Below, in pieces: positions 46,567 to 56,764 of a DNA stretch of 64,000 nucleotides (within the stretch, counting starts at the first letter, position 1; each line of letters opens with the position of its first letter). The DNA is from Boswellia sacra (lineage: Eukaryota; Streptophyta; Magnoliopsida; Sapindales; Burseraceae). The notes beneath the pieces are model-generated. The model saw only the letters and a program-made list of their open reading frames with translations. It was not told the DNA's origin and did not search any database. The stretch covers positions 20,646 through 84,645 of the forward strand of contig SNVD02013903.1 in the NCBI GenBank assembly GCA_013180625.2. Direction: 5' to 3'. The translations under genes were made by a program, and so were the position numbers.

Positions 46567-47590
46567 TACACCATAATACTACAATGATTTATAAGACAGT
46601 AAAAAACAAACAATTGCAGATGTAATAATGCAATTAAAATATACATGAGACAGAGATAAGATAACTCTCCAATTTATCAACTTCATCCATCACCAAAACA
46701 TCGCATTACTACCCAACAACTCTTACAAATTAAAAATCAGGTCATAAGACAAAACCTAACAATTGATTGACATCGGTTACCGTCCGCACAACAAAGAAGT
46801 GCTACCTCTACCGTAACCCAAGCCACCAATTTTAAGAACTACGCACACCTTATAGTCGAGCTTCACCAGGTCCATTGAAGCTGCCAAGGTTCCTTATGTC
46901 CTTTCTGGAATGCAAATAATCCTAGCAAGTACAAGAGTAATCATTAGTGCATGATTAAGGAATATGTTAATTAGACAATCATCTCCAACAAATACCCTTC
47001 AAGGATCACCAAGCCCACTTGCAATCACATTCCTCAATGCTCAACAATAACACTTCAAACATTGTCAAAAATTTTCAAACAAATAAGAGCACTCAGCAAC
47101 AAACTCATTAACTCACTACACTTCCACAAAAATTCCAAAACACATGAATCAACATCATGAGCAGGCCATTTAAATAAATCACTACAATTCAAGTTTAAGA
47201 ACCATAAATATAACACACAAAGAGTAATTGGTATCAAAATATAAATGCAAATATCCAAAGAGCATACCTAAAAACAAAAAGAGCATAAGAATCTATAGTA
47301 GGATACTAGCTAAAAACATAAAATGCAAGCCGAACAAGCCTGCATAAAAAATTATAATATTAGACGTTATGATCTTCATTATCATCCTATGATTAGGAAG
47401 AGAATGAAAAAACATATTTCTATTAATAATTCTTGAATGGGTCTAAGGTGAAATGCATGAATTAATATAATGATTAACATATCTAATTAAATCTTAGATA
47501 CAATAGTACTTGGTATCTAAGATTTAAAACCTATATTATCCTAAAACTCCTTACTTAACGAGGCCTTAATCTAAACAAGAGAAGAAAGTA
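46567..47590. other. Gene-free DNA after Athila element 1
   Basis: The sequence has no open frame resembling a protein and no RNA gene that I can support. A GGTTACCGTCCGCACAACAAAG stretch near 46770 is less AT-rich than its surroundings. It may belong to the older element into which Athila 1 inserted. Confidence 0.4.
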
Positions 47591-48005
47591 TAAGAAAGGT
47601 TTATAGGGTGAATTGATTTATTGATTTAGGTTATGAGGTGTTTAGGTGAATTGATTCAGGTTATGGGCGTTTATGTGAATTGATTTGGGTAATAGGTTGT
47701 TTAAAGGAATTGATTTGGGATATAGGGTGTTTAAGGAATTGATATGGGTTATGGGTGTTTAAGGCAACTGATTTAGATTATGGGGTGTTTAGATGAATTG
47801 ATTTGGGCTATGGGTGTTAATGTGAATTGATTTGGGTTATGGCTGTTTATGTGATTGATTTGGGTTATAGGGTGTTTGGGTGAATTGATTTGGGTTATAG
47901 GGTCTCTACGGGAATTGATTCGGGTTATGGGTGTTTAAGACCATTAATTTAGATTATGGGCTGTTTAGATGAGTTGATTTTGGTTATGGGGTGTTTAAGC
48001 AATTT
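47590..48005 (+). repeat. Minisatellite of about 28-bp units
   Basis: About 14 degenerate units built on GAATTGATTTGGGTTATGGG-TGTTTA(A/T)G occur head to tail. Unit length varies from about 26 to 31 bp. Confidence 0.85.
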
Positions 48006-48793
48006 ATGTTTGGCTTGATTTTCATAATTTGATCCTCTGTTTTAAGAATCCTTCTCAAGCATTTTGCTGCACTTTTCTAGAATACCTAGTTTAATTTGGT
48101 TTTCCTATAAGATTAGCCCACGAGATAGCAGCCATAGGACAATGAAAAAAATAGATGATTAGTAAGTCTCTGAGCATTTTTTTACATAAAACAGAGCAGG
48201 AGGATATAGCTTCATATTAGCCAGCTTTTTTTTTGGCACATATTCAGTTGTATTTACTCTAATGTGATTCCAGGCAATTTTTGCCGAAACTTTGGCCTTT
48301 CAAACTGATTGAATTGCTTGAATGTAACGCTATAAATTTTCTCAGATAGAGCCCTAGTTTATGATTTATATGAGTAATGTCAAGAACTGTTTAACGTCTA
48401 TACTACTACACTCTTCGGTTTCATCAAAATCTGACTTGCCCAACTAGCTGCATCAGCTCTGAAAGTTTACATCTATTTCTCTATCATTATGTTGATAAAT
48501 TGTTGTCCACTTTTATTGAGTGTCTATGGTTTTGTAATCGTGGTTTTTATGCTCTTTTGTTTTGCTGAAAAGTCTTCTCCATTATCATGGGAAGTGTTTT
48601 GTCTTTGCATAATTTTGTTCTGTTTTGGACTAAACAGAGTTCTGAATGGGTCCTAACATCAAACCCGATTGCAAATGAATGATTTCTAAGAAGAGACTTA
48701 TAAAGTATATGAGGGGCAAATATCTTAAAAGAGTTTTGGATCTAGGCAGACATTATAAACATTACTCTTGATGGTAAAAAAATGTTTCTGCAG

Positions 48794-49589
48794 GGGTTTA
48801 GGAAGGTTCATTCAGATAGATGGGAGTTTGCAAACGAGAAGTTTCAGGGAGGGAAGAAGCATTTGCTAAAAAGCATTAAAAGGAGGAGTAGATTAAACAC
48901 GCAACTAGACGGGGTAATAACTTCTGTTGAAGTGACAAAGTCTGGATTGGAGGCCGAGCTTGAGAGCCTAAAGGATGATCAGAATGCATTGAGATTGGAA
49001 ATTTTGAACCTTAGACAGCAAAAAGAGGACTCTCTAAGTCAAATTGATGCTGTTGCAGAACGCATTAGATTTTCAGAATGTAAGCAGCAATAGATGTTGA
49101 GTTTCTTTGCCAAATTGGCTAAACACCCCAACTTTGTTCAACAGTTACTGCAGAAGAGGAAGCAACAAAGAGAGCTGGATGCGGGAGAATTTACTAAGAG
49201 AAGGAGATTGCTTGCAACCACCCAATACCCTGATAACTTGCCTGAGGCTGTGGATAGTAGCCAAAGTGTCAATTGCAAGAACCAGGCTCAGGAGCAATTG
49301 TAGCAATGCAATATGAGCACACTGACATGTTTCCAGACAGTACTATAATTTCTTACACATTTGAGAAGGTCTCATTCCCAGCTCCTATGGATGGTGAAAA
49401 TGAACTCAGCAGCCCAATTCATGATCTGAAGGGCAATTTAATGAGTGAAACTGGTGAACAAGATTCATGTTCTGTGTATCGGGTGTTGGTGGGGAGCCTG
49501 CTTGGGGACAGTTCAGTTCTCGAAATATGGCTGATGAAGAACTGGCAGTAAATGACACTCAAATTTTTCATGAGTTGGAAGATTTTTAG
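48794..49589 (+). pseudogene. HSF: Class A heat-shock factor gene fragment (exon 2 onwards)
   Basis: After a TTTCTGCAG acceptor the reading GFRKVHSDRWEFANEKFQGG is the second half of the HSF DNA-binding domain. It starts exactly where the conserved plant HSF intron ends. An HR-A/B coiled coil follows (LEAELESLKDDQNALRLEIL ... ISEM-like spacing), then TAG at 49091-49093, then MLSFFAKLAKHPNFVQQLLQ and a KRRRLLATT nuclear signal. A stop at 49301, a frameshift and a late GQFSSRNMADEELAVND piece end at the stop 49587-49589. The first exon is not found in the upstream kilobases. It cannot encode a working factor. Confidence 0.85.
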
Positions 49590-49912
49590 TTTTGAAGTGC
49601 TCGTTCTAGAGATAGTGAATGGTCAGAGGAATAATTGTTTCTGGAAAGGAGAAATGTGGAAGACTTACTGAGCTTTGTAAGTAAAACATATATATATATA
49701 TATATTTCATTGTTCCTGGTTGATAAGATTCAATAGGTTATATAAGTCTGACTTTGTGTGCAGGCATGGAAAATTTGAGGGAAGAAACAACAGCAAATAT
49801 TATCGATCCCACTTTGAGTAGTGATTCAAGAACTGAAATGTTAAGATGCATTCATATTGGATTACTATGTATTCAAGAAAATATAACCAACAGAACATTA
49901 ATGTCCTTATAA
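49585..49912 (+). pseudogene. CRK: Cysteine-rich receptor-like kinase (CRK) 3' fragment
   Basis: Directly abutting the HSF piece, FSFEVLVLEIVNGQRNNCF is kinase subdomain IX-X of a CRK/DUF26 kinase. After a short decayed stretch and an intron (GTAAGT near 49679, acceptor TGTGCAG at about 49762) comes AWKNLREETTANIIDPTL then RCIHIGLLCIQEN to about 49910. Homology then stops before the usual C-terminus. It is in the same orientation as the HSF fragment. Confidence 0.8.
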
Positions 49913-50036
49913 TTACTTCAACACAGTTTGTTTTATAGCATCAAAAAGCAGAACCATCTTACAATTACTTTCTTATTGGAAATAACAACAGCAAAAGCAA
50001 TGATTATGATAATGCAGAGCTAATTCCAACACATAC

Positions 50037-50133
50037 CTTTGGGTCCAATGGTTAATAAGTTGTTGTCGTTCAAAACTGGAGCACCAACATTAGTAGTCAT
50101 GAAAAGGGCATTGAACGCACTTGACGGACGGTG
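50037..50133 (-). pseudogene. CAT: Catalase first-exon fragment
   Basis: On the minus strand [20 protein letters not shown] and then [12 protein letters not shown] match the well-conserved N-terminus of plant catalases, ending at a GT donor (50036-50035) where catalase exon 1 ends. The initial residues are replaced, and no later catalase exon is visible at 49913-50034. It is a relic in opposite orientation to the HSF and CRK pieces. Confidence 0.7.
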
Positions 50134-51556
50134 CTGCGCATCACCATGTAAACAGAATTACCCAAAGCAAAAGGTTAAATCATAATAGCAGAAAATATCC
50201 AAGTATAGTAAAGTTCTTACTTAGCAATTAATTAAACAGAACTCTAAGAAACGATTAGTAGTATCAGAATCTAAACGAGATTCCCATGAGCACAGAGTCA
50301 TGTAATTTCTAAGCAAACTACAAAAATTAGTTGAAATTAGTAAAACTTTTAAATTTTTTTAATACATTCAATATGTACTTTTTTACAAATTGTGACCACT
50401 GAAATATCCAAAAATAAAGTCATAACAAGAAATAAAAACTGCATATTGAAAACTTAAATAAAGCAAAATGTAGCAAGGGATCTTGTAATTCACATTTACC
50501 AATCCTTCCTAGCTAACTCCATTGTCACAGGTTTTCTCATATTTGAATTGAACCCACTTCAAAATATTAGAACAATAATTACCTCATAAGCACTAATAAA
50601 TTCTTGAATCTGATTGTTAAATAGAGTTGTTAGTTAAAAGCTTTAAGCTTCATTTAGACAAAACCAAGACCAAAACAGGGAAAACAAGATAGAGATTCAC
50701 TTCACTTAACTTTCTAATTGTTTTTGAAGAATTTAGAAACAAATATTGCTATTAGGAATATACAACAAGAGAACCAAATTAACAATAATAAATAGAAGGA
50801 TAAACTTGCAACTCTAAGTAGAAGCTAAGTGCTCCTTTGCAATTCTGTAGACCTTAGGCCTTGTGAAGAAAATTAATCCAATCAAATTCATTGGAACTCC
50901 ACTAAAAATGAGTACCTGAAGAAGAGTAATTACCTTGAACTTTTAAAGTGGTTCAAGGTGAGGTAGATGACTGGAAAATAAGCTGTTAGTTAAAGCTGAA
51001 CCTGAGTAGAAGTCAATCACCATTCCCGTACTATTGAGACGTGGTCTTTACACAAGAAATGTAGATGAGAAAGGCAGATGAGATTAGATTCAAAGGAGAA
51101 ACACAGATGCAAATGAAAATATCAATGAACAATTTCAGTTAATTATTGAAACGCAAATGCAGATGAGCTTACCACAGTTTTAGCGAACTACAAAAATTAA
51201 CATTATCTTTCAAAACTGTTAGAATCTTCTTTGTTTTGCTTGATGAATGGACTAACAACGCTCCAGATCGATGGCGCGAGATGTTTCAAGACGATGTAGA
51301 CTACTTTCTTGCTAGATTAGCATGGCAGCTTCATGGTGGTAGCTTCGGCAGCAGTGCAGTGTTGATGAATCGACTACAACAACAATGGACTGAGATGAAT
51401 TGACTTCAAGACTAAGAAGAGAGAAATGATTTCTAGGGTTACAAATCAAATCAACAGAGAGTGAATCAAGGCATTAACATCACAGTGTATTTTGCCTTAT
51501 TTGGGGGTACAGGTGTTATTGACAACAACTCATTTACGTCAGCTATTAATGCCGCC
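50134..51556. other. Gene-free DNA up to the second Athila-type LTR
   Basis: AT-rich sequence with no recognisable gene. The final bases (CATTTACGTCAGCTATTAATGCCGCC, in short blocks) resemble CACTA-like subterminal words seen near 36100. The LTR begins immediately after ATGCCGCC at 51557. Confidence 0.4.
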
Positions 51557-52975
51557 TGATAGGTGTCTATTTATGTATTACTTTCATATCAATTTGTCCA
51601 TGTTTCTTTGCTATATTCCTTGGTATTTTTATGGTTTTGTGTGGTTTGTAGGAGTTTTGGAGCAACTTGCACAAAAAATGGAGTAAAACCCTTCATTTTC
51701 ACCTCTGCTAGTCAACCATCTTCTCGGATTTAATTGTATTGATATACAATGAACCCGATGACATATTATATACCGTTTGAAAGCTCTCGAAGTCAATTTT
51801 CTGGAGAAATTTAAGGTTTATAAATCCATTCAGTGTACCAAAAGTTATAATCAAAACAGTGTGAGAAGTATAGAAATATAATTCCACAAATCATTGTAGC
51901 ATGTATAATACGGGACACTGTAGCAGGTTACTGTAGCAGAGTATTTAAACACATTTTAGGGTTTTATTTTGATAACTTGAAGAGGGGAGAACGTGGAGGA
52001 GGCTGCATCTTTGGATTTCTCTCATCTCGTGGAGTTCTTGAAGGAGATTGAAGGCTTGGAAAGAGGAAGAACTACAATCTTGAGAGTTTTTCATCAAATT
52101 TGCTAAGTTTTCCCTTTCCCTTTCATTTTCTGGAATGTCTCCATATTGTATTGTATTTGTATTATTTCTGAATATGTGTAACTAAATCTGAATTGGTTGA
52201 GGGTGATTTCAAAGCCCTTGATATGGTTTTTGTGAGTTGATTGTGCAAGAAGTTATTATCCAATTCTCTAATTGAAGTTGCTTGTATTTTCCCATGTTTA
52301 ATGCTTATGATTACTTCCTGATTGTATTTGGGTGGCCAACTGAATATAATCTGGATATTGTCTATTGCTAGATTAGAAATCTTGATCCGGAATTGTCTTG
52401 AATTTCTAATCATTAGTAGCAAAATTGTGATCAGAGATTACAATTGGAGAATATAACCTCTGTCTCTTATACACATCTAGATGTGTATAAGAGACAGGCT
52501 TAGATCAACCTATCTTTCTTATCCTAATGCATCCATTGAATTAAATTTAGAGAGCTTGTTCTAGGTTGTTTAATGGATAGAGATTAAATAAAGAGCTTTT
52601 TTTATTTAACAACAAAGTAAGGAAAGATTGGGATAACAAAGCTTATTGTTATCTACGGTTGATAATTTCAATGGTGTAATTGGATGATAATTCTACAATT
52701 AATTCGCAAATCCATATCTTGTGGTGGAGAATGATCCCTTGACTAGATTTCTGTCATTGATTAATTCCCATTTCAATTAAGTTTGCATTGTGTTATTCAT
52801 TAATTACCGTCGTATTCAGTTTTTCATCTAGTTAATCAAACAACAAAACCCCCCATTTAGTTAATTGTTACTGGAAATAACAAATTCAATTAGAATCAAT
52901 CCTCGTGGGAACGATATCTTACTTATCACTTTATTACTTGTGCAACTAGTATACTTGCTAGTTTCGAACGCATCA
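51557..52975 (+). repeat. 5' LTR of element 2 (about 1.4 kb)
   Basis: Ends TGATAGGTGTC and CGAACGCATCA. Compared with the copy at 58688-60044, about 31 bp after ACCT at 52459 are replaced by a 38-bp adapter. Confidence 0.85.
52460..52497. other. Nextera mate-pair junction adapter left in the assembly
   Basis: A perfect 38-bp palindrome made of CTGTCTCTTATACACATCT followed by AGATGTGTATAAGAGACAG, the Tn5 mosaic end in both orientations. This is exactly the circularisation junction of Nextera mate-pair libraries and not plant DNA. Confidence 0.97.
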
Positions 52976-52981
52976 AGTTTT

Positions 52982-52999
52982 TGGCGCCGTTGCCGGGGA
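52982..52999 (+). other. Primer-binding site, tRNA-Asp type (element 2)
   Basis: TGGCGCCGTTGCCGGGGA, six bases after the LTR end, identical to the sites at 60051 and 63416. Confidence 0.9.
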
Positions 53000-53088
53000 T
53001 TGATTTTCTAATCGATTTGTTAATTTATTTTCATTGTTGATTCGTGTTTTTTTTGTTTTTCTTTTCTGATTGTTTGTGTTTAGGCGAC

Positions 53089-54450
53089 ATGGCAGTAAAC
53101 TTCCAACAATTCGGCATCGGATTTGAGCCACAACTGCCATGTAGAGTAAATGAGGTAAGCACTCCAAACATTGAACAACAACTTTCTGAGCTAACCTCTC
53201 TTGTGGAAAATATGGCTGTAAGACATATGCAGAAATCTTATGCATGTGGGGTATATTCTACCATGGAGCATCCAATGGACATGTATCCAACTTTACAAGA
53301 AGAAGATATGGAACAAGCCAATGCCATGGGTGGATTTTCAGGACAATCAAGGCAATGGTATGATCCCTTCTCTAATACTTATAATGCTGGATGGATAGAT
53401 CACCCCAATTTTAGTTACGGGAATCATCAACCAATCGCCCCAAATGGCATACCAAATTGGCTGCAAGGTTTCAATCAACCTAGAGTGCAGCAACCATTTC
53501 AAATGCAACCACCACCACTGCCACATCCAGCACCACAACCAGCTTCACAAAACTCAGGTATGTCTCTCTAGGATATTGTTAATGCACTTGCCACTAACAC
53601 AATGCAATTCCAGCAGGAAACTGGGGTAAGTATCCAAAATCTCGCAAATCAAATGGGACAATTGGCTACTAGCATGAGCAAATTCGAGGGCCAATGCTCA
53701 GAAAAATTATCTTCTCAAACGGTGATCAATCCAAGAGAGAATGCTTGTGCGATAACTTTGCGAAGTGGAGAGCAAATTCGAAATGGAGAGCAAATGTAAA
53801 CTGGGGCAAGTATCCAAAACCTGGCAAAGAAATCACAAACTGATGAAGGAGATGACACCACTTCTACCATGAACAAGACATCATCTTCTAAGGTAAATCT
53901 TAAGACTCCTATTCCTTCTTATGTTACTCCTCCACCTTTTCCTAGCAGATTTGCAAAATCAAAGAAAGAGAAACAAGAACATGAAATCCTGGAGACTTTT
54001 CGTAAGATTGAGGTAAATATACCACTTCTGGATGCTATCAAGCAAGTATCTCGTTGTACAAAATGTCTCAAGGAGTTATGCACCAGTAAGAGAAAGTTAA
54101 AAGGGAATGAGAAAGTAAGTGTGGGGGAAAATGTTTTAGCTATTCTACAAAGAAAAATTCCTCCGAAATGCAAAGATCCAGGTACGTTCACCATTCTATG
54201 CACCATTGGTAAAACCAAGTTTGAAAGAGCTATGTTAGATTTAGGAGCATCTATTAATGTCATGCCATTTATTTATACTTCTTTAAATCTTTGACCTTTT
54301 GCGAAAACTGGTATTACCATTCAGTTTGCTGATCATTTTAATGCATATCCCAAAAGAGTTGTGGAAGATGTGCTTGTGCAGGTGAATCAATTGGTTTTCT
54401 TCAGCAGACTTCTATGTCCTTAAAATAGAGGATGAGACATCTCCTAATCC
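53089..54450 (+). pseudogene. gag-protease of element 2, with stops
   Basis: Starts at ATG 53089 (MAVNFQQFGIGFEPQLPC). One frame runs to 54294 with in-frame stops at 53569 and 53797, containing a Pro/Gln-rich stretch and SIQNLANQMGQLATSMSKFE. It continues into FRKIEVNIPLLDAIKQVSRC, KELCTSKRKL and the protease motif AMLDLGASINVMP near 54235. After a stop at 54292 the protease tail (VVEDVLVQVNQLV, LLGRPF) continues with frameshifts. Compared with element 1, the Gag core domain is not seen. The start resembles the middle or late part of an Athila Gag. Confidence 0.75.
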
Positions 54451-54542
54451 ACAACGATTCTTTTAGGGAGACCATTCTCGAAAACTGCTAGAACAAAGAT
54501 GATGTTCATGATGGCACTCTCACCATAGAGTTTGATGGCAAG

Positions 54543-55142
54543 GTGATCCGTTTCAATATTTTTGAGGCAATGAGGTACCCTAGTGACTTATATTCTGTTA
54601 TTGTAGTTGACGTGACTGATTCTCTGCCACAACAATGTTTTGAGTTAACTCGCAAGAATGGATTGGATATAGCTATTAATGAGCACATAGGGACAGAAAA
54701 TTCTAAGGAGTCAGAAATTTTGATACAAGTGTCCAAAGAAATGAAGGAAGTTGTGACAAGTTTAGATGAGACCATCGCAATAACCACAAATAGGTATGAT
54801 GTTTCGTATATTCAATTTCCTTTATCTAATGAGAAAATTCTTCCTTCTGTGATGACAACCCCTGCCTTGGAGCTTAAGCTTCTTCCAGATCATTTGAGGC
54901 ATGGATTCTTGAGTGAGAATGATCCTTTGCCAATTATAATAGAAATGGGCCTTGCACGAATACAAGAAGAGAAACTCGTCCGAATACTTACAGACCACAA
55001 AACAGCTATGGGGTGGACGATTGCTAACATCCAAGGCCCAGCCATATGCATGCACCAATTCTTGTTGGAAAAAGGATCCAAGCCCACTAGAGAAGCACAG
55101 CGAAGATTGAACCCTGCCATGATGGAACCAACGTCGGGCTGA
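54543..55142 (+). pseudogene. Protease-RT linker and RT start of element 2, truncated
   Basis: An open frame covers the linker (FEAMRYPSDLYSVIVVDVTD, LELKLLPDHLRHGFLSEND, LVRILTDHKTAMGWTIANIQ) and RT's first motif (PTREAQRRLNPAMME), then ends at PTSG. The YxDD region, RNase H and integrase are missing: the deletion joins early RT to a leader with ATTGGGAGGCAACCCAAT. Confidence 0.8.
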
Positions 55143-55162
55143 GGACGTTAAACCAAGCGCTT

Positions 55163-55563
55163 ATTGGGAGGCAACCCAATGTTTTTGAAAAATAAATAAA
55201 AAAAAGAAAAGAAAAATAAAATAAGGTAATAATGATCGATTTTTGTGTCTCGAGGAGATTCCTTTCGTAGACCATCAAATTGATCAGGTTTTATCTCTCT
55301 TTGCCATCTGTCTTACTTGTTTTTATATTTTTTTTACTTGTATTTTACTTTTGTTTGCTATCGTATTGTTATCTCTTTTATGTGTCTTTAGTTTCTTTTT
55401 TGCTCTTTTCTTTTCGTTTCTTTTGTTTAATTTGATTATTTCGTACTTTGTGCTCATTTGTGCAACAGCTTGAGGAAACACTGAAATAAGAATTGAAGCC
55501 ATTGCTTGAAGGTTTGAAGCGTGCATATCTGGGAGAAGAACAAATTCAATCGCATTATCGGTA
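55163..55563 (+). other. Post-pol leader with hairpin and a second pol-linker scrap
   Basis: ATTGGGAGGCAACCCAAT at 55163-55180 can form a 6-bp stem and is a familiar motif of Athila leaders after pol. At about 55483-55560, KPLLEGLKRAYLGEEQIQ is a piece of a protease-RT linker of the element 1 type. So two different Athila sequences were joined just before the cargo. T-rich sequence fills the space between. Confidence 0.6.
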
Positions 55564-55674
55564 ATATCTCTCCTTTTCTCCTCTTCAATGGATGCCGATA
55601 TATTTCTATCGAACCTTCGTAAATATTTCTCTTCACTTCCTTAAAATGCTGTGTTTAAAATTTGTAAAGTACGG

Positions 55675-56175
55675 ATGACTAAACTTTGGGCATTGATGCT
55701 CTTAAATGTGCCTGTTGATATCCGATGGCTTATCGAAGCCAAGGTGAGATTGTCCGGTGAGCCGGACATTAATCTCGCAAAATACATGCCTGGTCTAGGA
55801 AAGAGCTACTATGCCAAGAGGAGAAGAGCGAAAAGGTTACAAGTATGTTATAAATGTGCTAGATGGAATTGGAACCAGACTTGTCGTTCATTAGATTTTG
55901 CGTCCAGGAATAGAGAAGATAAACTTTCATTTATCAAGAATGGTTTGAGTAATGAGTCGCTGGATAATATTTTGTTAACTCTCGAGTCACATTCTTGTGG
56001 ACTTGTTCAGCGTGAATTGCTTAATCTATGGACAAAATTTCGTGATGAATTGCACAGTGTTATTAGTCTAGGGAAAGTGATCTAAAAAACGACCCTGTTT
56101 GCCAGTTTATAAGGAAACTGGATGGGAAGAAAATCCCCGACTCATAGAAGGCGTTTCAGCCGTTACTGGACGTAA
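55675..56175 (+). pseudogene. Cargo gene A, copy 2: basic Cys-cluster protein, unrecognised
   Basis: The likely start is ATG 55675 (MTKLWALMLLNVPVDIRWLI). The frame is open for 136 codons to a stop at 56083. Key parts are the basic patch KSYYAKRRRAKRLQ, the Cys cluster VCYKCARWNWNQTC (the third Cys of copy 1 is Trp here), NREDKLSFIKNGLSNESLDN and HSCGLVQRELLNLW. Beyond the stop, the C-terminal part seen in copy 1 is still readable in two other frames (PVCQFIRKLDG and PTHRRRFSRYW), ending TAA at 56173-56175, so two indels follow 56060. The N-terminal 40 or so residues are hydrophobic then mixed. Function is unknown. The basic-then-Cys layout suggests nucleic-acid binding. Confidence 0.7.
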
Positions 56176-56374
56176 AACCAGAGGAAGATGTGAGCCACAA
56201 TCACAACTACTTGTATATTTGAATGTGTGTTGTTATTGTCAATTTTTTTTTTTTCTTGTTTCGTTTGATCTGATTATCAATGTTGTTTTTGTGTTGTTGT
56301 TGTTTGTTGATTTTGTTTGTTTTAATTTCAAGTTTTCTTTTGACAAACCATATGACTACCCTATGGCATAAGTA

Positions 56375-56574
56375 CACGTGGGAGACAAGTGTGGAGGTTT
56401 TGTCAACCTCCACCAAAAGTATATCTCTACTTTGCATCCTTCACATGAGAGACAAGTATGGCGGTTTTGTCAAACCCACCGAAAGTATATGTTCATTTTC
56501 CATGCTTCACGTGGGAGACAAGTGTGTAGGTTTTTTCAAACCCCGCCGAAAGCATATCTCATTTTTTCAAATCT
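56375..56574 (+). repeat. Three 67-bp tandem units between the cargo genes
   Basis: CACGTGGGAGACAAGTGTG-like starts occur at 56375, 56442 and 56508. Each unit includes GGTTTTGTCAAMCYCCACCGAAAG-type sequence split over two blocks. The array lies about 200 bp upstream of LOG copy 2; nothing alike is seen between the cargo genes of element 1. Confidence 0.85.
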
Positions 56575-56764
56575 TGGGGCGATAAATCTGCATCGAGCAA
56601 CCCCCACCGAAATTATGTCCTCATGTGTCAAATTTGAGAGTTTTAAGTGTGTATATATCCATTCTGCATATTTTCAAATGTCATTTTATAACCTGTCTTG
56701 CACTTGAATCGCATAATACCTAACGTTCATCATTGTCTTACTCAAGTCTAGAGCACTTTTAGAA

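Larger units (their letters stand above)
36876..46571 (+). mobile_element. Athila-type Ty3 retrotransposon carrying a two-gene cargo (element 1)
   Basis: The LTRs (36881-38227 and 45208-46566) surround 7 kb of internal sequence. Flanks TGCAC and TACAC are a near-match target duplication. A tRNA-Asp primer site and a G-rich polypurine tract (about 45196-45207) fix the ends. Gag, protease, RT and RNase H are present. Integrase stops after its first 30 or so residues and is joined to a basic Cys-cluster gene, then a LOG-like gene, then the 3' leader. RT style and primer suggest Athila. Athila elements usually carry an env-like ORF between pol and the LTR; here the cargo takes that place. Frameshifts make this copy inactive. 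Confidence 0.85.

Noticed and set aside
53044..53571. A separate gene starting upstream of 53089 in the leader
   Set aside because: The region before ATG 53089 is a T-rich leader after the primer site; the same ATG context recurs at 60159 and 63523, so gag starts there.
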